Shown here in pieces: positions 1 through 9,074 of a DNA stretch of 48,215 bases. The DNA comes from Flavobacteriaceae bacterium (GTDB lineage: Bacteria; Bacteroidota; Bacteroidia; Flavobacteriales; Flavobacteriaceae), in assembly GCA_947461425.1 (NCBI GenBank), contig CANHKZ010000004.1, positions 1 through 48,215 of the forward strand, written 5' to 3'. Each line of letters opens with the position of its first letter. Within the stretch, counting starts at the first letter, position 1. The translations under genes were made by a program, and so were the position numbers. The notes beneath the pieces were generated by a model. That model did no database searches. It had not been told where the DNA came from and saw only the letters and a program-made list of their open reading frames with translations.

Positions 1-675
1 ATCTTTTGGGGTGAATACTCTACCATAATAATCCCAAGTTGCCCAACCTTTAAAATCGGCGGGTTTGAGCTTGGTAATTTTATTTTCGGCAGCAATCGCC
101 GTTCCAAATTGATCCAGTAATTCAAGCCAATTCTTCGCAAGTCTTAGTACTATTTGTTCGTATTGTATGGTCTGGCCTGGTTTTAGTTGTTTGCCTTCTC
201 CCTCAGACCACACTTCAAAAGCACCTTGTTTTAATGTAAAATTTGGCATAAATATTCTCCAAGAAGTTGCACCTGCAAATAAATATTGACCGTCTGATAA
301 TCGTACCATCTCATACATATTACTCGAACTACGATTGGTTTGACTGCCTATTTTCTGATTAAGCAAGGGTGTGCGCCCCATACAACTTCCTCCATAAACC
401 ATATCCAAGTTGTCAGACAAATTGGCCTCTAACGAAATGTTAACAGCGATTCTTTCAATTGTAATTGGTTTATTTCCTTTGTTGGATAATGTTATCGTCA
501 ACTGCTGAAAGCCATTCTCAATTTTCTTTAAACTATGGGTAGTTGACACCGTTCCGGTAGCCTTAACATCTACCTTAATCTCTTTCCATTGCTGAGTGGT
601 TCCGGCAAAAGATATTAAAACGTTTAAAAAAACTATTGAAAGTGTCGTAACTGTTTTTTTTAATTTCTTTGTCAT
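1..675 (-). CDS. Secreted GH36-like glycosidase, N-terminal part (runs off the left edge)
   Basis: This frame is open for 225 codons from ATG at 675 to the window edge, so only the N-terminal part is present. The first ~24 residues form a signal peptide (MTKKLKK, then a hydrophobic stretch ending near SFAG). A beta-rich domain follows. The visible part then reaches the start of a TIM barrel at FKGWATWDYYGRVF. It is a clear paralogue of the protein at 10719-12632: both carry YGG(S/T)CMGRTP and KGW(A/S)TWDYYGRVF at matching distances. By family knowledge this suggests an alpha-galactosidase-like (clan D) enzyme acting outside the cytoplasm. The catalytic residues lie beyond the edge, so activity cannot be judged. 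A regulated promoter is proposed at 830-897, implying a leader of about 145-150 nt. Function is inferred; the paralogy is seen directly. Confidence 0.75.
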   Translation of the reverse strand, partial: MTKKLKKTVTTLSIVFLNVLISFAGTTQQWKEIKVDVKATGTVSTTHSLKKIENGFQQLTITLSNKGNKPITIERIAVNISLEANLSDNLDMVYGGSCMGRTPLLNQKIGSQTNRSSSNMYEMVRLSDGQYLFAGATSWRIFMPNFTLKQGAFEVWSEGEGKQLKPGQTIQYEQIVLRLAKNWLELLDQFGTAIAAENKITKLKPADFKGWATWDYYGRVFTPKD

Positions 676-1179
676 TTATTTATGAATATGTATTTTAGTT
701 AATGCTTTTAAAAAACTGATTGAAAGACAGTTTTGTTTCATTTTAAAAATCAAGACTTAATTAAAAATTCTAATCTGGTTTTGTAATTTTTATTAAACTC
801 AAATTTTCTAACTTACTTGATCTTGTCAACAAATTTACTGTAGGACATTATTTAATATAGATGTAAATAGTCTCATTTGTACTATAGATTTGTTTCATTT
901 AATAGATTAAGGCTATTAAATAAATTGAAAAACAATTTTTTTTGTTTATTACAATACAAATCATGAAATAGTTATTGAAAAAATAATATTCAAATTGATT
1001 TTTACTAACAAGAGACTGTTCCTAATAAAATTGATACAGCCTCTTTTGTAATTTTTGTATTAATATGATTATTGATTATCTTCTGTAGATATATATTAAA
1101 CTTTAATTTAAGTATGGAAAATCAAAACCATATAGGTCTTTGTGAAACCCTATTTCTGGAAAAGACCTCTTTATAAAAA
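676..1179. other. Intergenic region with promoter elements and two imperfect inverted repeats
   Basis: No convincing gene was seen in these ~500 AT-rich bases. They hold the candidate regulated promoter of the gene starting at 675 (830-897) and an additional lone GTTTCA at 735-740. Two inverted repeats lie closer to the stop codon at 1180. One pairs 1010-1019 with 1036-1045 with one mismatch. The other pairs AGGTCTTT at 1134-1141 with AAAGACCT at 1161-1168. Either could end transcription of the leftward gene at 1180-2955, but neither has a clean T run on the minus strand. Confidence 0.5.
830..897 (-). promoter_or_regulatory. Candidate regulated promoter A: two TGAnAC half-sites plus -7 box
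   Basis: Read leftward, TGAAAC (897-892) and TGAGAC (875-870) are exactly 22 bp apart. After a further 32 bp comes TAAATTTG (837-830), a perfect match to the Flavobacterium/Bacteroides -7 consensus TAnnTTTG. The same arrangement occurs at three other promoters of this locus. It probably drives the GH36-like gene starting at 675. That HTCS at 12840-16955 is the bound protein is inference. Confidence 0.6.
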
Positions 1180-2955
1180 TTAATTTTTCGGGTTGCTCTT
1201 TATAATTTCAATCATATGAAAAATGTCGTCTTCTTTATCTTCATTTACAAGAGAAAAATCACTGTTTTTAGGCCCCTTATTGGCAAAGTTCCCATCTTTT
1301 ATAGTAATTATTTTTTCAACCCATTTCCCACTATTTTTTTTGGTGATGGTAACTGCTGTTTTGTCTGGATCAGATGAGGAATCATAACGAACGGAAAAAT
1401 TTCCGGTTCCTTTATCTAGATAGATGATTTTCAAAGTAATTGACCCAATGGGTTTAGTCGATAGAAAATGGTCATCCAAGTCAAAATACATCCTGTTTCG
1501 TTCGCTTGAATTTTCAAACGATCGCGCATAGCGACCGTAGGGTTGATCAGCGGGACCGACCCGCCATAATCCGACACTGGTTTGATTGGCATCAATCTGC
1601 GTTATAAACCTACAGTAGTTTCTTGCTATTAGTTCAAATCCGACATCGTTCATCGCCTTGGCTTCATAGAGATAATTGGACCCTGAGAGGGAAGTAGCTG
1701 CCTGCAAATCACCAACTTTAGCTCCGTATTTATTGAATTCCGTTTCAATTTTATTTACTCGCTCTCCATTGCTCTGTGTAGCCTTTCCATATTTTTCTTC
1801 AGGAAAGCGTTCCGTATCTGCAGCATCTAGCACATCGCGAAATGCTATAAATGCATATGGACTTGACTGCGGTTTTTTATAGTACGAATACTTAGAGCTA
1901 AATTCGAATCCTTCATTATACAAACCCGTTTTAACAACATTATAATCAAGCTCCCAAAGATCCAATCCCCTATCAACGGTTGATATTGCGGTCCAATAAT
2001 AGTTCCAAACCGGATTTTCCTGAAATATTCCACCCTGTGCGAATTTGGAAAACTCGCCGCGCACAAACTCCGGCTGACTTCCGTTTAGCCCGTAAAAAGT
2101 GGGGCGAAGCTCGGTGTCCTGCTTTATTTCACCATTGGCCTGATAACCAATGGCAATGGTAAACTGTTGTTTGCGGAGCTCAATCGGGTAGTTTTGGCGA
2201 AGCCAATTGGCGTAAAGCAGTTCGCCTGCTTTTGAACCCTTAGCCGCCTTAAGCTGTCCGGGATTGCTCTCATCGTCCACATTAAACAGGAATCGGATAT
2301 GTTTGAGCTCTGGCTTATCGAAGGCTTTGTAGAATCGTTTCGTGGCCCCGCTGCAAAACTCAAAATACTCCTCGGTGCTGATTTTGTATTTTGGATCTTT
2401 GGGAGCGCCCTTGTAGAGCTGCTTGTCCCCTGTCGAACCAAAAGCGGGCTGTATAAATGCAAAGGCCTTTTGGTCAGCCACAGGAAGTGAGGCAATATGA
2501 TCAGCCAGCTTGTCAATAAAACGGTGGAAAAAATTGATGTAATTTTGATCGAGGTAATAGGGAAAATATTCTTTGCCTTTGCCTCCACTCACAACCACTT
2601 TCGGAACCCCTTGTTCATAAATCCATTCCGGTGAGTGAGGCCCAGTCCATAAGACAAAATAATAATAATACTTCCCTTTTACGGCATTACGAATTTGAGA
2701 ATCCATTTCCGACCAGTCATATTTCTCAGGTTGTTTCTCTATAAAAGCCCACTTAACTCTATCAGCCTGACCTTTAATGAATGGGAATTGTTTAGTATCA
2801 ATTTTTTCATTTTTGGAATTGGTAAAGAACCCCGCCCAATCTGGGCGCACAAAATCTTTTTTTTCATTTTCCTTGTTTTGTGAAAATATCAATTGGGATA
2901 GACCTGATATAAACAATAAGAAGGCGCGCCATTTTTTAATTCTTGTATATTTCAT
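1180..2955 (-). CDS. Secreted glycoside hydrolase, clan GH-A-like, with C-terminal beta-sandwich
   Basis: This 591-residue protein has an N-terminal signal peptide (MKYTRIKKW, then a hydrophobic stretch to about residue 25). The central ~400 residues look like a TIM-barrel glycosidase: VKWAFIEKQPEKYDW and VLWTGPHSPEWIY resemble the early strands of beta-galactosidase/GH42-like enzymes. The last ~110 residues (from about FDLDDHF) resemble the accessory beta-sandwich often found behind such barrels. I could not assign the two catalytic glutamates with certainty, so the family is left open. It lies downstream of the SusCD operon but beyond the terminator at 3202-3231, and none of the TGAnAC operators precedes it. 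The middle part (about 2040-2640) looks distinctly richer in G+C than its neighbours, which may point to a separate origin. Secretion is well supported; substrate is unknown. Confidence 0.65.
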   Translation of the reverse strand: MKYTRIKKWRAFLLFISGLSQLIFSQNKENEKKDFVRPDWAGFFTNSKNEKIDTKQFPFIKGQADRVKWAFIEKQPEKYDWSEMDSQIRNAVKGKYYYYFVLWTGPHSPEWIYEQGVPKVVVSGGKGKEYFPYYLDQNYINFFHRFIDKLADHIASLPVADQKAFAFIQPAFGSTGDKQLYKGAPKDPKYKISTEEYFEFCSGATKRFYKAFDKPELKHIRFLFNVDDESNPGQLKAAKGSKAGELLYANWLRQNYPIELRKQQFTIAIGYQANGEIKQDTELRPTFYGLNGSQPEFVRGEFSKFAQGGIFQENPVWNYYWTAISTVDRGLDLWELDYNVVKTGLYNEGFEFSSKYSYYKKPQSSPYAFIAFRDVLDAADTERFPEEKYGKATQSNGERVNKIETEFNKYGAKVGDLQAATSLSGSNYLYEAKAMNDVGFELIARNYCRFITQIDANQTSVGLWRVGPADQPYGRYARSFENSSERNRMYFDLDDHFLSTKPIGSITLKIIYLDKGTGNFSVRYDSSSDPDKTAVTITKKNSGKWVEKIITIKDGNFANKGPKNSDFSLVNEDKEDDIFHMIEIIKSNPKN

Positions 2956-2984
2956 ACTGCTATTTATTTTTTTACCTTTTCCCT

Positions 2985-3176
2985 TTAATCTCCTCTTTTT
3001 GCATTTTTTTCATTATCTCCCGCAACGTTGTTTTCGCCTTTTTTATATTTGGTTCCTTTAGCGCTAGCCTTGAAAGTACTATTATCTTCTTGAGGTCTTA
3101 ATAAAGGAGGGTCTTGTTCACCGCGTGGAACTACTAAAAGACTATATAGATATTCTTTATCTTCGGCATTCAACAA
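2985..3176 (-). CDS. Doubtful 63-codon ORF, possibly a gene remnant
   Basis: The frame runs from TTG at 3176 to TAA and would encode a hydrophilic, Lys/Glu/Asn-rich peptide with a proline patch (EQDPPLLRPQED). An in-frame TGA lies two codons upstream, so it cannot extend further. No ATG start, signal peptide or recognised domain is present. It sits between a terminator and the GH gene at 2955. It could be a small protein or the decayed end of a lost gene; I do not recognise it. Confidence 0.2.
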   Translation of the reverse strand: MLNAEDKEYLYSLLVVPRGEQDPPLLRPQEDNSTFKASAKGTKYKKGENNVAGDNEKNAKRGD

Positions 3177-3201
3177 AAAAAATCAGCTATATGTTTTAAA
3201 A

Positions 3202-3231
3202 AAACCGTCTCAACTATTATTGAGACGGTTT
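3202..3231 (-). terminator. Rho-independent terminator of the SusCD-lipoprotein operon
   Basis: A perfect 12-bp stem (AAACCGTCTCAA with TTGAGACGGTTT) encloses a 6-base loop. On the minus strand it is followed by a T run. It lies about 40 bp past the stop codon of the lipoprotein gene at 3271. Confidence 0.85.
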
Positions 3232-3270
3232 AAATTTTAAATAATACCTATAAACTTTTACAATAATTAA

Positions 3271-4002
3271 TTATTTTACAACTATAGTAACAGTATCAAT
3301 ATGTCTTTTATAATCGTATTCTCCGGCTGATGAAGATCTATCAAGAGTATAACCTGATCCAGAATAATTCTTGTCACTTAGTTTAGTACCCAATAAAGTC
3401 ACTACATAGGTTCCAGCTGTAGCAAATTTATAGGAATAAGTCAAATTATATCTGTTGAGAGCCACACCGGTAGAAAATCCTCCCACAGGAGTTAATAATA
3501 CACTTTTATTAGTGAAATAAGTGACCACAAGGACTCCACAATCAGCATAAGTCTTAAGTGTTGGCATTAATTCTCTTATACGATTTGCAGCAGTATCTTT
3601 GTAAAAAGATTTGTCTACTAAACCCCCTAAACCAGCAAGTATAGTAGTAGCATTCAATGTTGCATTCGGATTTAAAACATTAAATGCATTAATTTCCGCT
3701 GTCAAAATTGGAGCCCAAGTGTCTAAACTGGCTTTTGTTAGCACATACTCTTCTTGATCAATTTTTTTGCCTTCCGTAATCACTAAATAACTTTTGGCAA
3801 AATCGCGTCCACTGTCTCCGGTATAAACCACATACGTTTCGGCATTACCTGTTATTTTAAATGATACTGTTTCATTAACAGCTACTTCAGTTTTATCAGC
3901 TTCTATACTTACCCAGGTATCTAAGTCCTCTATCTCACAAGAAGTGAAAGAAAACAAAAGGGTTAAGAGCAATAAAATATATGTTACATTTTTAGTTTTC
4001 AT
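3271..4002 (-). CDS. PUL surface lipoprotein (SusE/F-position glycan-binding candidate)
   Basis: This 243-residue lipoprotein has a signal sequence ending in FSFTSC, with the lipidated Cys at residue 22. The following residues EIEDLD are acidic, consistent with the lipoprotein export signal for surface display described in Flavobacteriia. The body begins with a PKD/Ig-like strand pattern (WVSIEADKTEVAVNETVSFKITG) and ends with another beta-rich stretch (YKFATAGTYVVTLLGTK). It is the third gene after susC and susD, only 19 bp past the susD stop, where SusE/SusF-type glycan-binding proteins usually sit. No catalytic motif is visible. Binding of the locus's glycan is inferred from position only. 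Confidence 0.7.
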   Translation of the reverse strand: MKTKNVTYILLLLTLLFSFTSCEIEDLDTWVSIEADKTEVAVNETVSFKITGNAETYVVYTGDSGRDFAKSYLVITEGKKIDQEEYVLTKASLDTWAPILTAEINAFNVLNPNATLNATTILAGLGGLVDKSFYKDTAANRIRELMPTLKTYADCGVLVVTYFTNKSVLLTPVGGFSTGVALNRYNLTYSYKFATAGTYVVTLLGTKLSDKNYSGSGYTLDRSSSAGEYDYKRHIDTVTIVVK

Positions 4003-4021
4003 ACTATTTCTTATTTTTTTA

Positions 4022-5731
4022 TTAATTGTATCCAGGATTATTTGGCCCGATTGAAGGATTTGCTAATCTCTCGTTGTTAGGTATTGGAAGTAACATATGA
4101 AAATCTTGAACTGCACCAGTTATTAAATTCCATTCATCATTTCTTCCATTCCAATATGAAGCCCATCTAGTGGTCGTTATTGCAGGTACTTCTACTGGGG
4201 GTCTTTCTGAAATTTTAGCAGTACTTTTTGCATTTAACCCACGCAAAGTAGACTTTAGAATGCCCCAACGAACCAAATCAAACCATCTTTTACCTTCAGA
4301 ACTCAACTCTCTACTTCGCTCCAAGACAATGTAATCTCTAAAAGCAGCTGGAGTTGAAACTAAAGGGTTTGAAAGTGTTAAGTTGACAAAACCTGTAGAT
4401 CTTTGTAGGGTCAAAGAGCGAGGCAATAGGTCTCTGTGAACACCTCCTGTGTTAGTATTTCTGGCTCTACTTCTTAGCATATTTAATGCATCTACAGCCG
4501 CTTGTGTTGGGCCACTAGTTTCGTTTGTAGCCTCTGCAAAAATTAACAAAACTTCTGCATATCTAAATACTGGCCAGTTTAAATCATAGTCAGCGTCATA
4601 TTTAAGTGAAAAACTAGGGTCACGAACAGGATAACGTCTAAATTTCGCAGCCGCTGTAGGGGGATTAGTGCTAATAGCGCTTATTATTTTGTACTTTCCA
4701 GTAGCAGTAATTATTTGAATTCTAGCATTAGTCCATTGCTTACGAATACTATCAGCTGTTTCATAATAATATTCATGATAGTGACAAGCTCTTATGGAAG
4801 CTTGTGAACCACCATTGGATAAATTACCTACCCCAGAAGCATCGGAAGAGATTCCCATATTCTTACCAATTACACTTCCCACACCAAGTCCTGGTGCTTT
4901 AAATTGTACATCAAATACAATTTCATCATTATTTTTATTTTGCACTATAAATGCATCTGGGAAATAAAGACACAATTTATATCTATTTGAATCTATTACC
5001 TCTTTTGAATATTTAGCCGCCAAGGCAAAATCTGCAATGCCTTTATCTCCAGTATTATCTCTTTTAGCCATACTGCCTCTAGTTAAATAAATACTCGCTA
5101 ATAAAGTTTTGGCTGCATCTTGAGTAGCATGTCCTGCTAAACCGGCGGTTTTTACTTTTAAATGAACCAAACCATATTCAAGATCTTTTATTATATTTTC
5201 ATATATAGTAGCTACAGGAGTTCTAGGAATATTCAAATCTTTCAATGAAGTCGTTTCCGTTTCTTTGTAGGGAACATCTCCAAAATATCGGATTAAGTTG
5301 AAGTACAATAACGCTTTAATAAATTTAGCTTCGGCCACTAAACTATTTCTTTCAGCAACATCCATATTAATACTTGGAATTTTAGATATCGATTGATTAG
5401 CTTGATTTATTCCCTTATAATGATCTCTCCAAATAGGCAAAACTACTTCAATATTATCGGCAGTAAAAGTGTATAAATTAAATCCAGAGCGAGGCACTTT
5501 TGAACCTGCGTAAGTTTCATCTGTAGTGAATTCCAATTGACTTTGACCATATACACCTTCAAGTTGCAGCACACTGTATACTCCTGCAATTGCTGATATG
5601 GCATTGGCTTCTGTTTTAAATGAATTTTCAGGGGATGCTTGAGAAACTGGAACTTCTTCTAATGCATCGCTACAGCTTATAAATCCTGTAATTAGGATAA
5701 CGAGATATAAATTTTTGATTCTATTTTTCAT
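4022..5731 (-). CDS. SusD/RagB-family outer-membrane glycan-binding lipoprotein
   Basis: At 569 residues the length is normal for SusD. The lipobox ends at Cys20 (ITGFISCSD) and is followed by an acidic patch (ALEEVP). The N-terminal SusD-like TPR region is seen in EANAISAIAGVYSVLQ, IWRDHYKGINQANQSI and AEAKFIKALLYFNLIRYFGDVPY. The C-terminal RagB/SusD domain shows RYAEVLLIFAEATNE, LERSRELSSEGKRWFDLVRWG and the terminal NPGYN. In this family the protein caps the SusC barrel and captures oligosaccharides at the cell surface. It lies 18 bp downstream of susC and is co-transcribed with it. The family assignment is secure; the ligand is not known. Confidence 0.97.
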   Translation of the reverse strand: MKNRIKNLYLVILITGFISCSDALEEVPVSQASPENSFKTEANAISAIAGVYSVLQLEGVYGQSQLEFTTDETYAGSKVPRSGFNLYTFTADNIEVVLPIWRDHYKGINQANQSISKIPSINMDVAERNSLVAEAKFIKALLYFNLIRYFGDVPYKETETTSLKDLNIPRTPVATIYENIIKDLEYGLVHLKVKTAGLAGHATQDAAKTLLASIYLTRGSMAKRDNTGDKGIADFALAAKYSKEVIDSNRYKLCLYFPDAFIVQNKNNDEIVFDVQFKAPGLGVGSVIGKNMGISSDASGVGNLSNGGSQASIRACHYHEYYYETADSIRKQWTNARIQIITATGKYKIISAISTNPPTAAAKFRRYPVRDPSFSLKYDADYDLNWPVFRYAEVLLIFAEATNETSGPTQAAVDALNMLRSRARNTNTGGVHRDLLPRSLTLQRSTGFVNLTLSNPLVSTPAAFRDYIVLERSRELSSEGKRWFDLVRWGILKSTLRGLNAKSTAKISERPPVEVPAITTTRWASYWNGRNDEWNLITGAVQDFHMLLPIPNNERLANPSIGPNNPGYN

Positions 5732-5749
5732 TTTTTTTTATTTTTAAAA

Positions 5750-8700
5750 TTAAAAATTAAGAGTCAGTCCCAAAGTTACGGTCGTGTTACGTGGATAACT
5801 TCCAAGGTCTACTCCTCCTCCAACTCTACCAGCTGTTCCTCCTATGGCATTCACTTCAGGATCAAACCAAGAATATCTTGAGAACATCAAAGGGTTATTT
5901 ACTCTGGCAAAAACTCTAAATTTACTAGCATTCAAACTTTCAACAACATTCTTAGGCATTGTATATCCTAATGTAATGAAATCAAGCTTTAAAAAAGAGC
6001 CGTCTTCTACATAGGCACTGCGAAATAAAGAGGAATAAACACCATTTGTATTTTCTCCGTGAAAAGTACCGTTTGGATTATAGGCAGCACTATATGCGTA
6101 ATCAGACATTGCTTTTAATGAATTCCAATTTCCAATATCCCCCTTATCTAAATTTCCAATATTTCCATTTATTACATCGTTACCATAAGAAAAGCGAAAA
6201 AAGAAACTAAAGTCAAAACTCTTGTACGTGAATTCATTATTCAATCCTCCTATAAATTCAGGAGTTGTATTCGCTATTGGCACCTTGTCAAAACTATTAA
6301 TTATACCATCTCCGTTGACATCATAAATTTTGACTTGTCCATTATTATTAACATCTGGAATTCCCACACCAACTTGTCTTGGGCTATTTGACGCTTCTGT
6401 CTGATTGTTTATAACCTGATCTTCTATATATCCGTAATATATCCCAGTTGACTGTCCTACACGAACCAATATTTCATTATTGAATTTACTTGGAAAAATA
6501 TTTGCATTAAAATAAAATTCCGATTTATCTCCTAAATCTAGCACCTTATTTCTATTGAAGGATAAAGTAAAATCGGATCTCCATTTAAAATCACTATAAT
6601 CAAAATTAATTGAATTAATAGTTAGTTCAAACCCTTTATTGCTAAAAGAACCAACATTTTTTAGAGCAGTTTCAAAACCTGAGGACAAAGGCAATTGAAC
6701 TTCTAACAATAAATCAGTTGTTTCTTTATAATAGGCTTCGGCAGTAATAGTTAAACGATTTTTGAAAAAACCTAAATCAACACCTAAATTGTATTGCGCA
6801 GTAGTTTCCCATTTTAAATCAGGATTAGACACACTGCTTGGTACTTTTCCAGAATAAAACACATCATTAAAAACATAATTTCCAGGTTTTAATAAACCTA
6901 TCGCACTGTAGGCAGGTATTTGGTTATTACCGGTAACTCCATAAGAGGCTCTCAATTTAAAATTATCAAAAATATTTAATTTTTTGATAAATGATTCCTC
7001 CGAAAGGGTCCATCCCAATGCTATAGAAGGAAAGTAACCCCATTTATTTGCATCACCAAATTTTGATGAACCATCCGCTCTAATGGAAGCGGTTAAAAGG
7101 TATTTATTATTATACCCATAAGATACTCTTCCTAAAAAAGATGCTAAAGTTTCTTCTGCGATGTTATTTTCAGGAAAAATAGGCAAAATCGCACTTGATA
7201 AATCATTGAAACCATTCGTTTGATCACTAAAACCAGTTGCCCCAGCGGTGAATATACTTCTTCGATTATCTGAAAATTCTCCAACTGCAGTAGCATTAAT
7301 ATTATGCTTATCAAAAACTTTTTTATAATTGAATCGAGATTCAAATACTTGATTTAAAGTTTCAATTTTTTCAAATTCCGCTATTCCATTTTCCCTGAAT
7401 CCTTGTAATACGCTTGAAGGTAAAAATACTTGGTTATTGATAAATCCACGATTAAACCCATAGCTAGTATAAAAGGTCAAGTTATTAGCCAATTTTGTTT
7501 CATAAAAAACGTTTCCAATTATCCTTGAACTTTCTGTTTCATTATCTACTTCTTTGAGATAGGTAATAACATTTTCATTATCACCAGAGTTGGTATCTGG
7601 ATCTATATCAATATCACCTAGCGTAAAATCAATGGGCTGATAAGGATTGGTCGAAAAGGCCTTTTTAAAAATAGCATCCGCATTTTTTTCAAGACTTCTT
7701 CCAATATTTTTGGTAAATGCTAATTTAATATTTGTTCCAATTCTGGTATTTTCACCAATAGATTGAACTATATTCGAATTTAAATTATATCGTTTAAAAT
7801 TACTCTCAATAACTACACCTTCTTGATTTAGATAATTTCCAGATATTTGATACTGCAATCCCTCTTTACTTCCACCTCCCATACTAAGATCAAGTTTTCT
7901 AGTCACAGCGACCTGAGTCGCCTCGGCTGGCCAATTCGTTCCTTGGGCATTGGTGTCTTTTAAGTTTTGCCAATAGGTACCTAAAGTAATATCATTCCCA
8001 TTTAAATAATTGACATTGTCCTGAATTATACGATAATTTAAAAACTCTGATGGGGAGAGTATTTTTGGAAATCTAGTAGCAACTGATACTCCTGAACTTA
8101 GCGTAACACTAATATCTGCTTTTCCTTCCTTCCCTAGTTTTGTTGTAATAATAATAACGCCATTAGAACCCCTAGCACCATAAATTGCAGTAGCTGAGGC
8201 ATCCTTTAATACCTCAATTGACTTGATTTGACCTGGATCTATATCAGACAATGGATTTGATGAAGCATTGTCATCTGGAACAATTGGAAAACCATCAATA
8301 ACATATAAAGGCTGATTACCACTCGTCAATGAACTACCCCCACGAATAATAGCTTTTACTCCTGACCCCAATCCGTTGTCGTTTTGCGTTATTTGTAAAC
8401 CAGCAACACGACCTGCCAATGCGGTTTGAAGATCTAATGGATCCCCTTTTTCAATACTGCTTCCCCTTACAGTAGAAACAGCTCCTGTTAAATCCTTTTT
8501 TTTGACAGTACCATATCCGATTACTACAACATCGTCTAATACAACACTTAATTCTACTAGAGTAATAGTAAGAAATTTATCTTGAATCTTGACTTCTTTA
8601 TCAGTAAATCCGATACTTGAAACGATTAAAACTTCATTAATTTTTGCTTTAATTTTAAAACCACCGTCAAAATCAGTGACAACTCCGTTTTTCGTTCCTT

Positions 8701-8827
8701 TTATAATAACATTAGCACCAGGAACTGATATGCCTTTATTATCTTTAACAATTCCTTCTATCAAAGTCTGAGCAGATAATGATATTGAAATTGTAAAAAA
8801 AAGAATTGATAATAATTTAAATTTCAT
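5750..8827 (-). CDS. SusC/RagA-family TonB-dependent glycan transporter
   Basis: This is a 1025-residue outer-membrane transporter. A signal peptide (~1-19) precedes a carboxypeptidase-D-like regulatory domain (about 22-105, IEGIVKDNKGISVPGANVIIKGT). The plug follows (about 110-230) with the SusC hallmark VVVIGYGTVKKKDLTGAV, IRGGSSL and the conserved SIEVLKDASATAIYGARGSNGVIIITT. The remainder is the 22-strand barrel, ending in the aromatic C-terminus LGLTLNF. It imports oligosaccharides using TonB energy together with the SusD encoded next. It is the first gene of the operon, with candidate promoter B at 8909-8975. The length is normal and no frame disruption is seen. Confidence 0.97.
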   Translation of the reverse strand: MKFKLLSILFFTISISLSAQTLIEGIVKDNKGISVPGANVIIKGTKNGVVTDFDGGFKIKAKINEVLIVSSIGFTDKEVKIQDKFLTITLVELSVVLDDVVVIGYGTVKKKDLTGAVSTVRGSSIEKGDPLDLQTALAGRVAGLQITQNDNGLGSGVKAIIRGGSSLTSGNQPLYVIDGFPIVPDDNASSNPLSDIDPGQIKSIEVLKDASATAIYGARGSNGVIIITTKLGKEGKADISVTLSSGVSVATRFPKILSPSEFLNYRIIQDNVNYLNGNDITLGTYWQNLKDTNAQGTNWPAEATQVAVTRKLDLSMGGGSKEGLQYQISGNYLNQEGVVIESNFKRYNLNSNIVQSIGENTRIGTNIKLAFTKNIGRSLEKNADAIFKKAFSTNPYQPIDFTLGDIDIDPDTNSGDNENVITYLKEVDNETESSRIIGNVFYETKLANNLTFYTSYGFNRGFINNQVFLPSSVLQGFRENGIAEFEKIETLNQVFESRFNYKKVFDKHNINATAVGEFSDNRRSIFTAGATGFSDQTNGFNDLSSAILPIFPENNIAEETLASFLGRVSYGYNNKYLLTASIRADGSSKFGDANKWGYFPSIALGWTLSEESFIKKLNIFDNFKLRASYGVTGNNQIPAYSAIGLLKPGNYVFNDVFYSGKVPSSVSNPDLKWETTAQYNLGVDLGFFKNRLTITAEAYYKETTDLLLEVQLPLSSGFETALKNVGSFSNKGFELTINSINFDYSDFKWRSDFTLSFNRNKVLDLGDKSEFYFNANIFPSKFNNEILVRVGQSTGIYYGYIEDQVINNQTEASNSPRQVGVGIPDVNNNGQVKIYDVNGDGIINSFDKVPIANTTPEFIGGLNNEFTYKSFDFSFFFRFSYGNDVINGNIGNLDKGDIGNWNSLKAMSDYAYSAAYNPNGTFHGENTNGVYSSLFRSAYVEDGSFLKLDFITLGYTMPKNVVESLNASKFRVFARVNNPLMFSRYSWFDPEVNAIGGTAGRVGGGVDLGSYPRNTTVTLGLTLNF

Positions 8828-8908
8828 AAATTTTGGTTTATTATGGTTAGTATTAATAGTTGTAATAATTGCAATGAAATAGTTTAATATTTAATCTTTC
8901 TTCCTGTA

Positions 8909-8975
8909 CAAAAGTAAATCTATTGATTAAGCTGGTTTATCTAAAAAGTGTCAATTATAGTGTTAAATTGTTTCA
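8909..8975 (-). promoter_or_regulatory. Candidate regulated promoter B of the susCD operon
   Basis: Read leftward, TGAAAC (8975-8970) and TGACAC (8953-8948) are exactly 22 bp apart. They are followed after 31 bp by TACTTTTG (8916-8909), a perfect TAnnTTTG -7 box. The susC start codon at 8827 lies about 80 bp further on. The arrangement matches promoters A, C and D of the same locus. Confidence 0.65.
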
Positions 8976-9074
8976 TTGTAATTAAATAATTAATACTACC
9001 TCATTCTATATGACTGTAATCTATTACTTTCTTGATTGCCGGATGAGATTATTCATTTTGATTTCTTATTGTTT

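Noticed and set aside
735..740. Lone GTTTCA upstream of the gene at 675 as another operator
   Set aside because: No TGAnAC-type partner exists 22 bp away on either side, so it does not meet the pattern of the four accepted sites.
2124..2588. 154-codon minus-strand ORF inside the GH gene
   Set aside because: It lies in another frame of the 1180-2955 gene, has no family-like features, and is explained by the higher G+C content there.
3207..3212. GTCTCA as a fifth operator half-site
   Set aside because: It is part of the terminator stem at 3202-3231 and has no partner at 22 bp.
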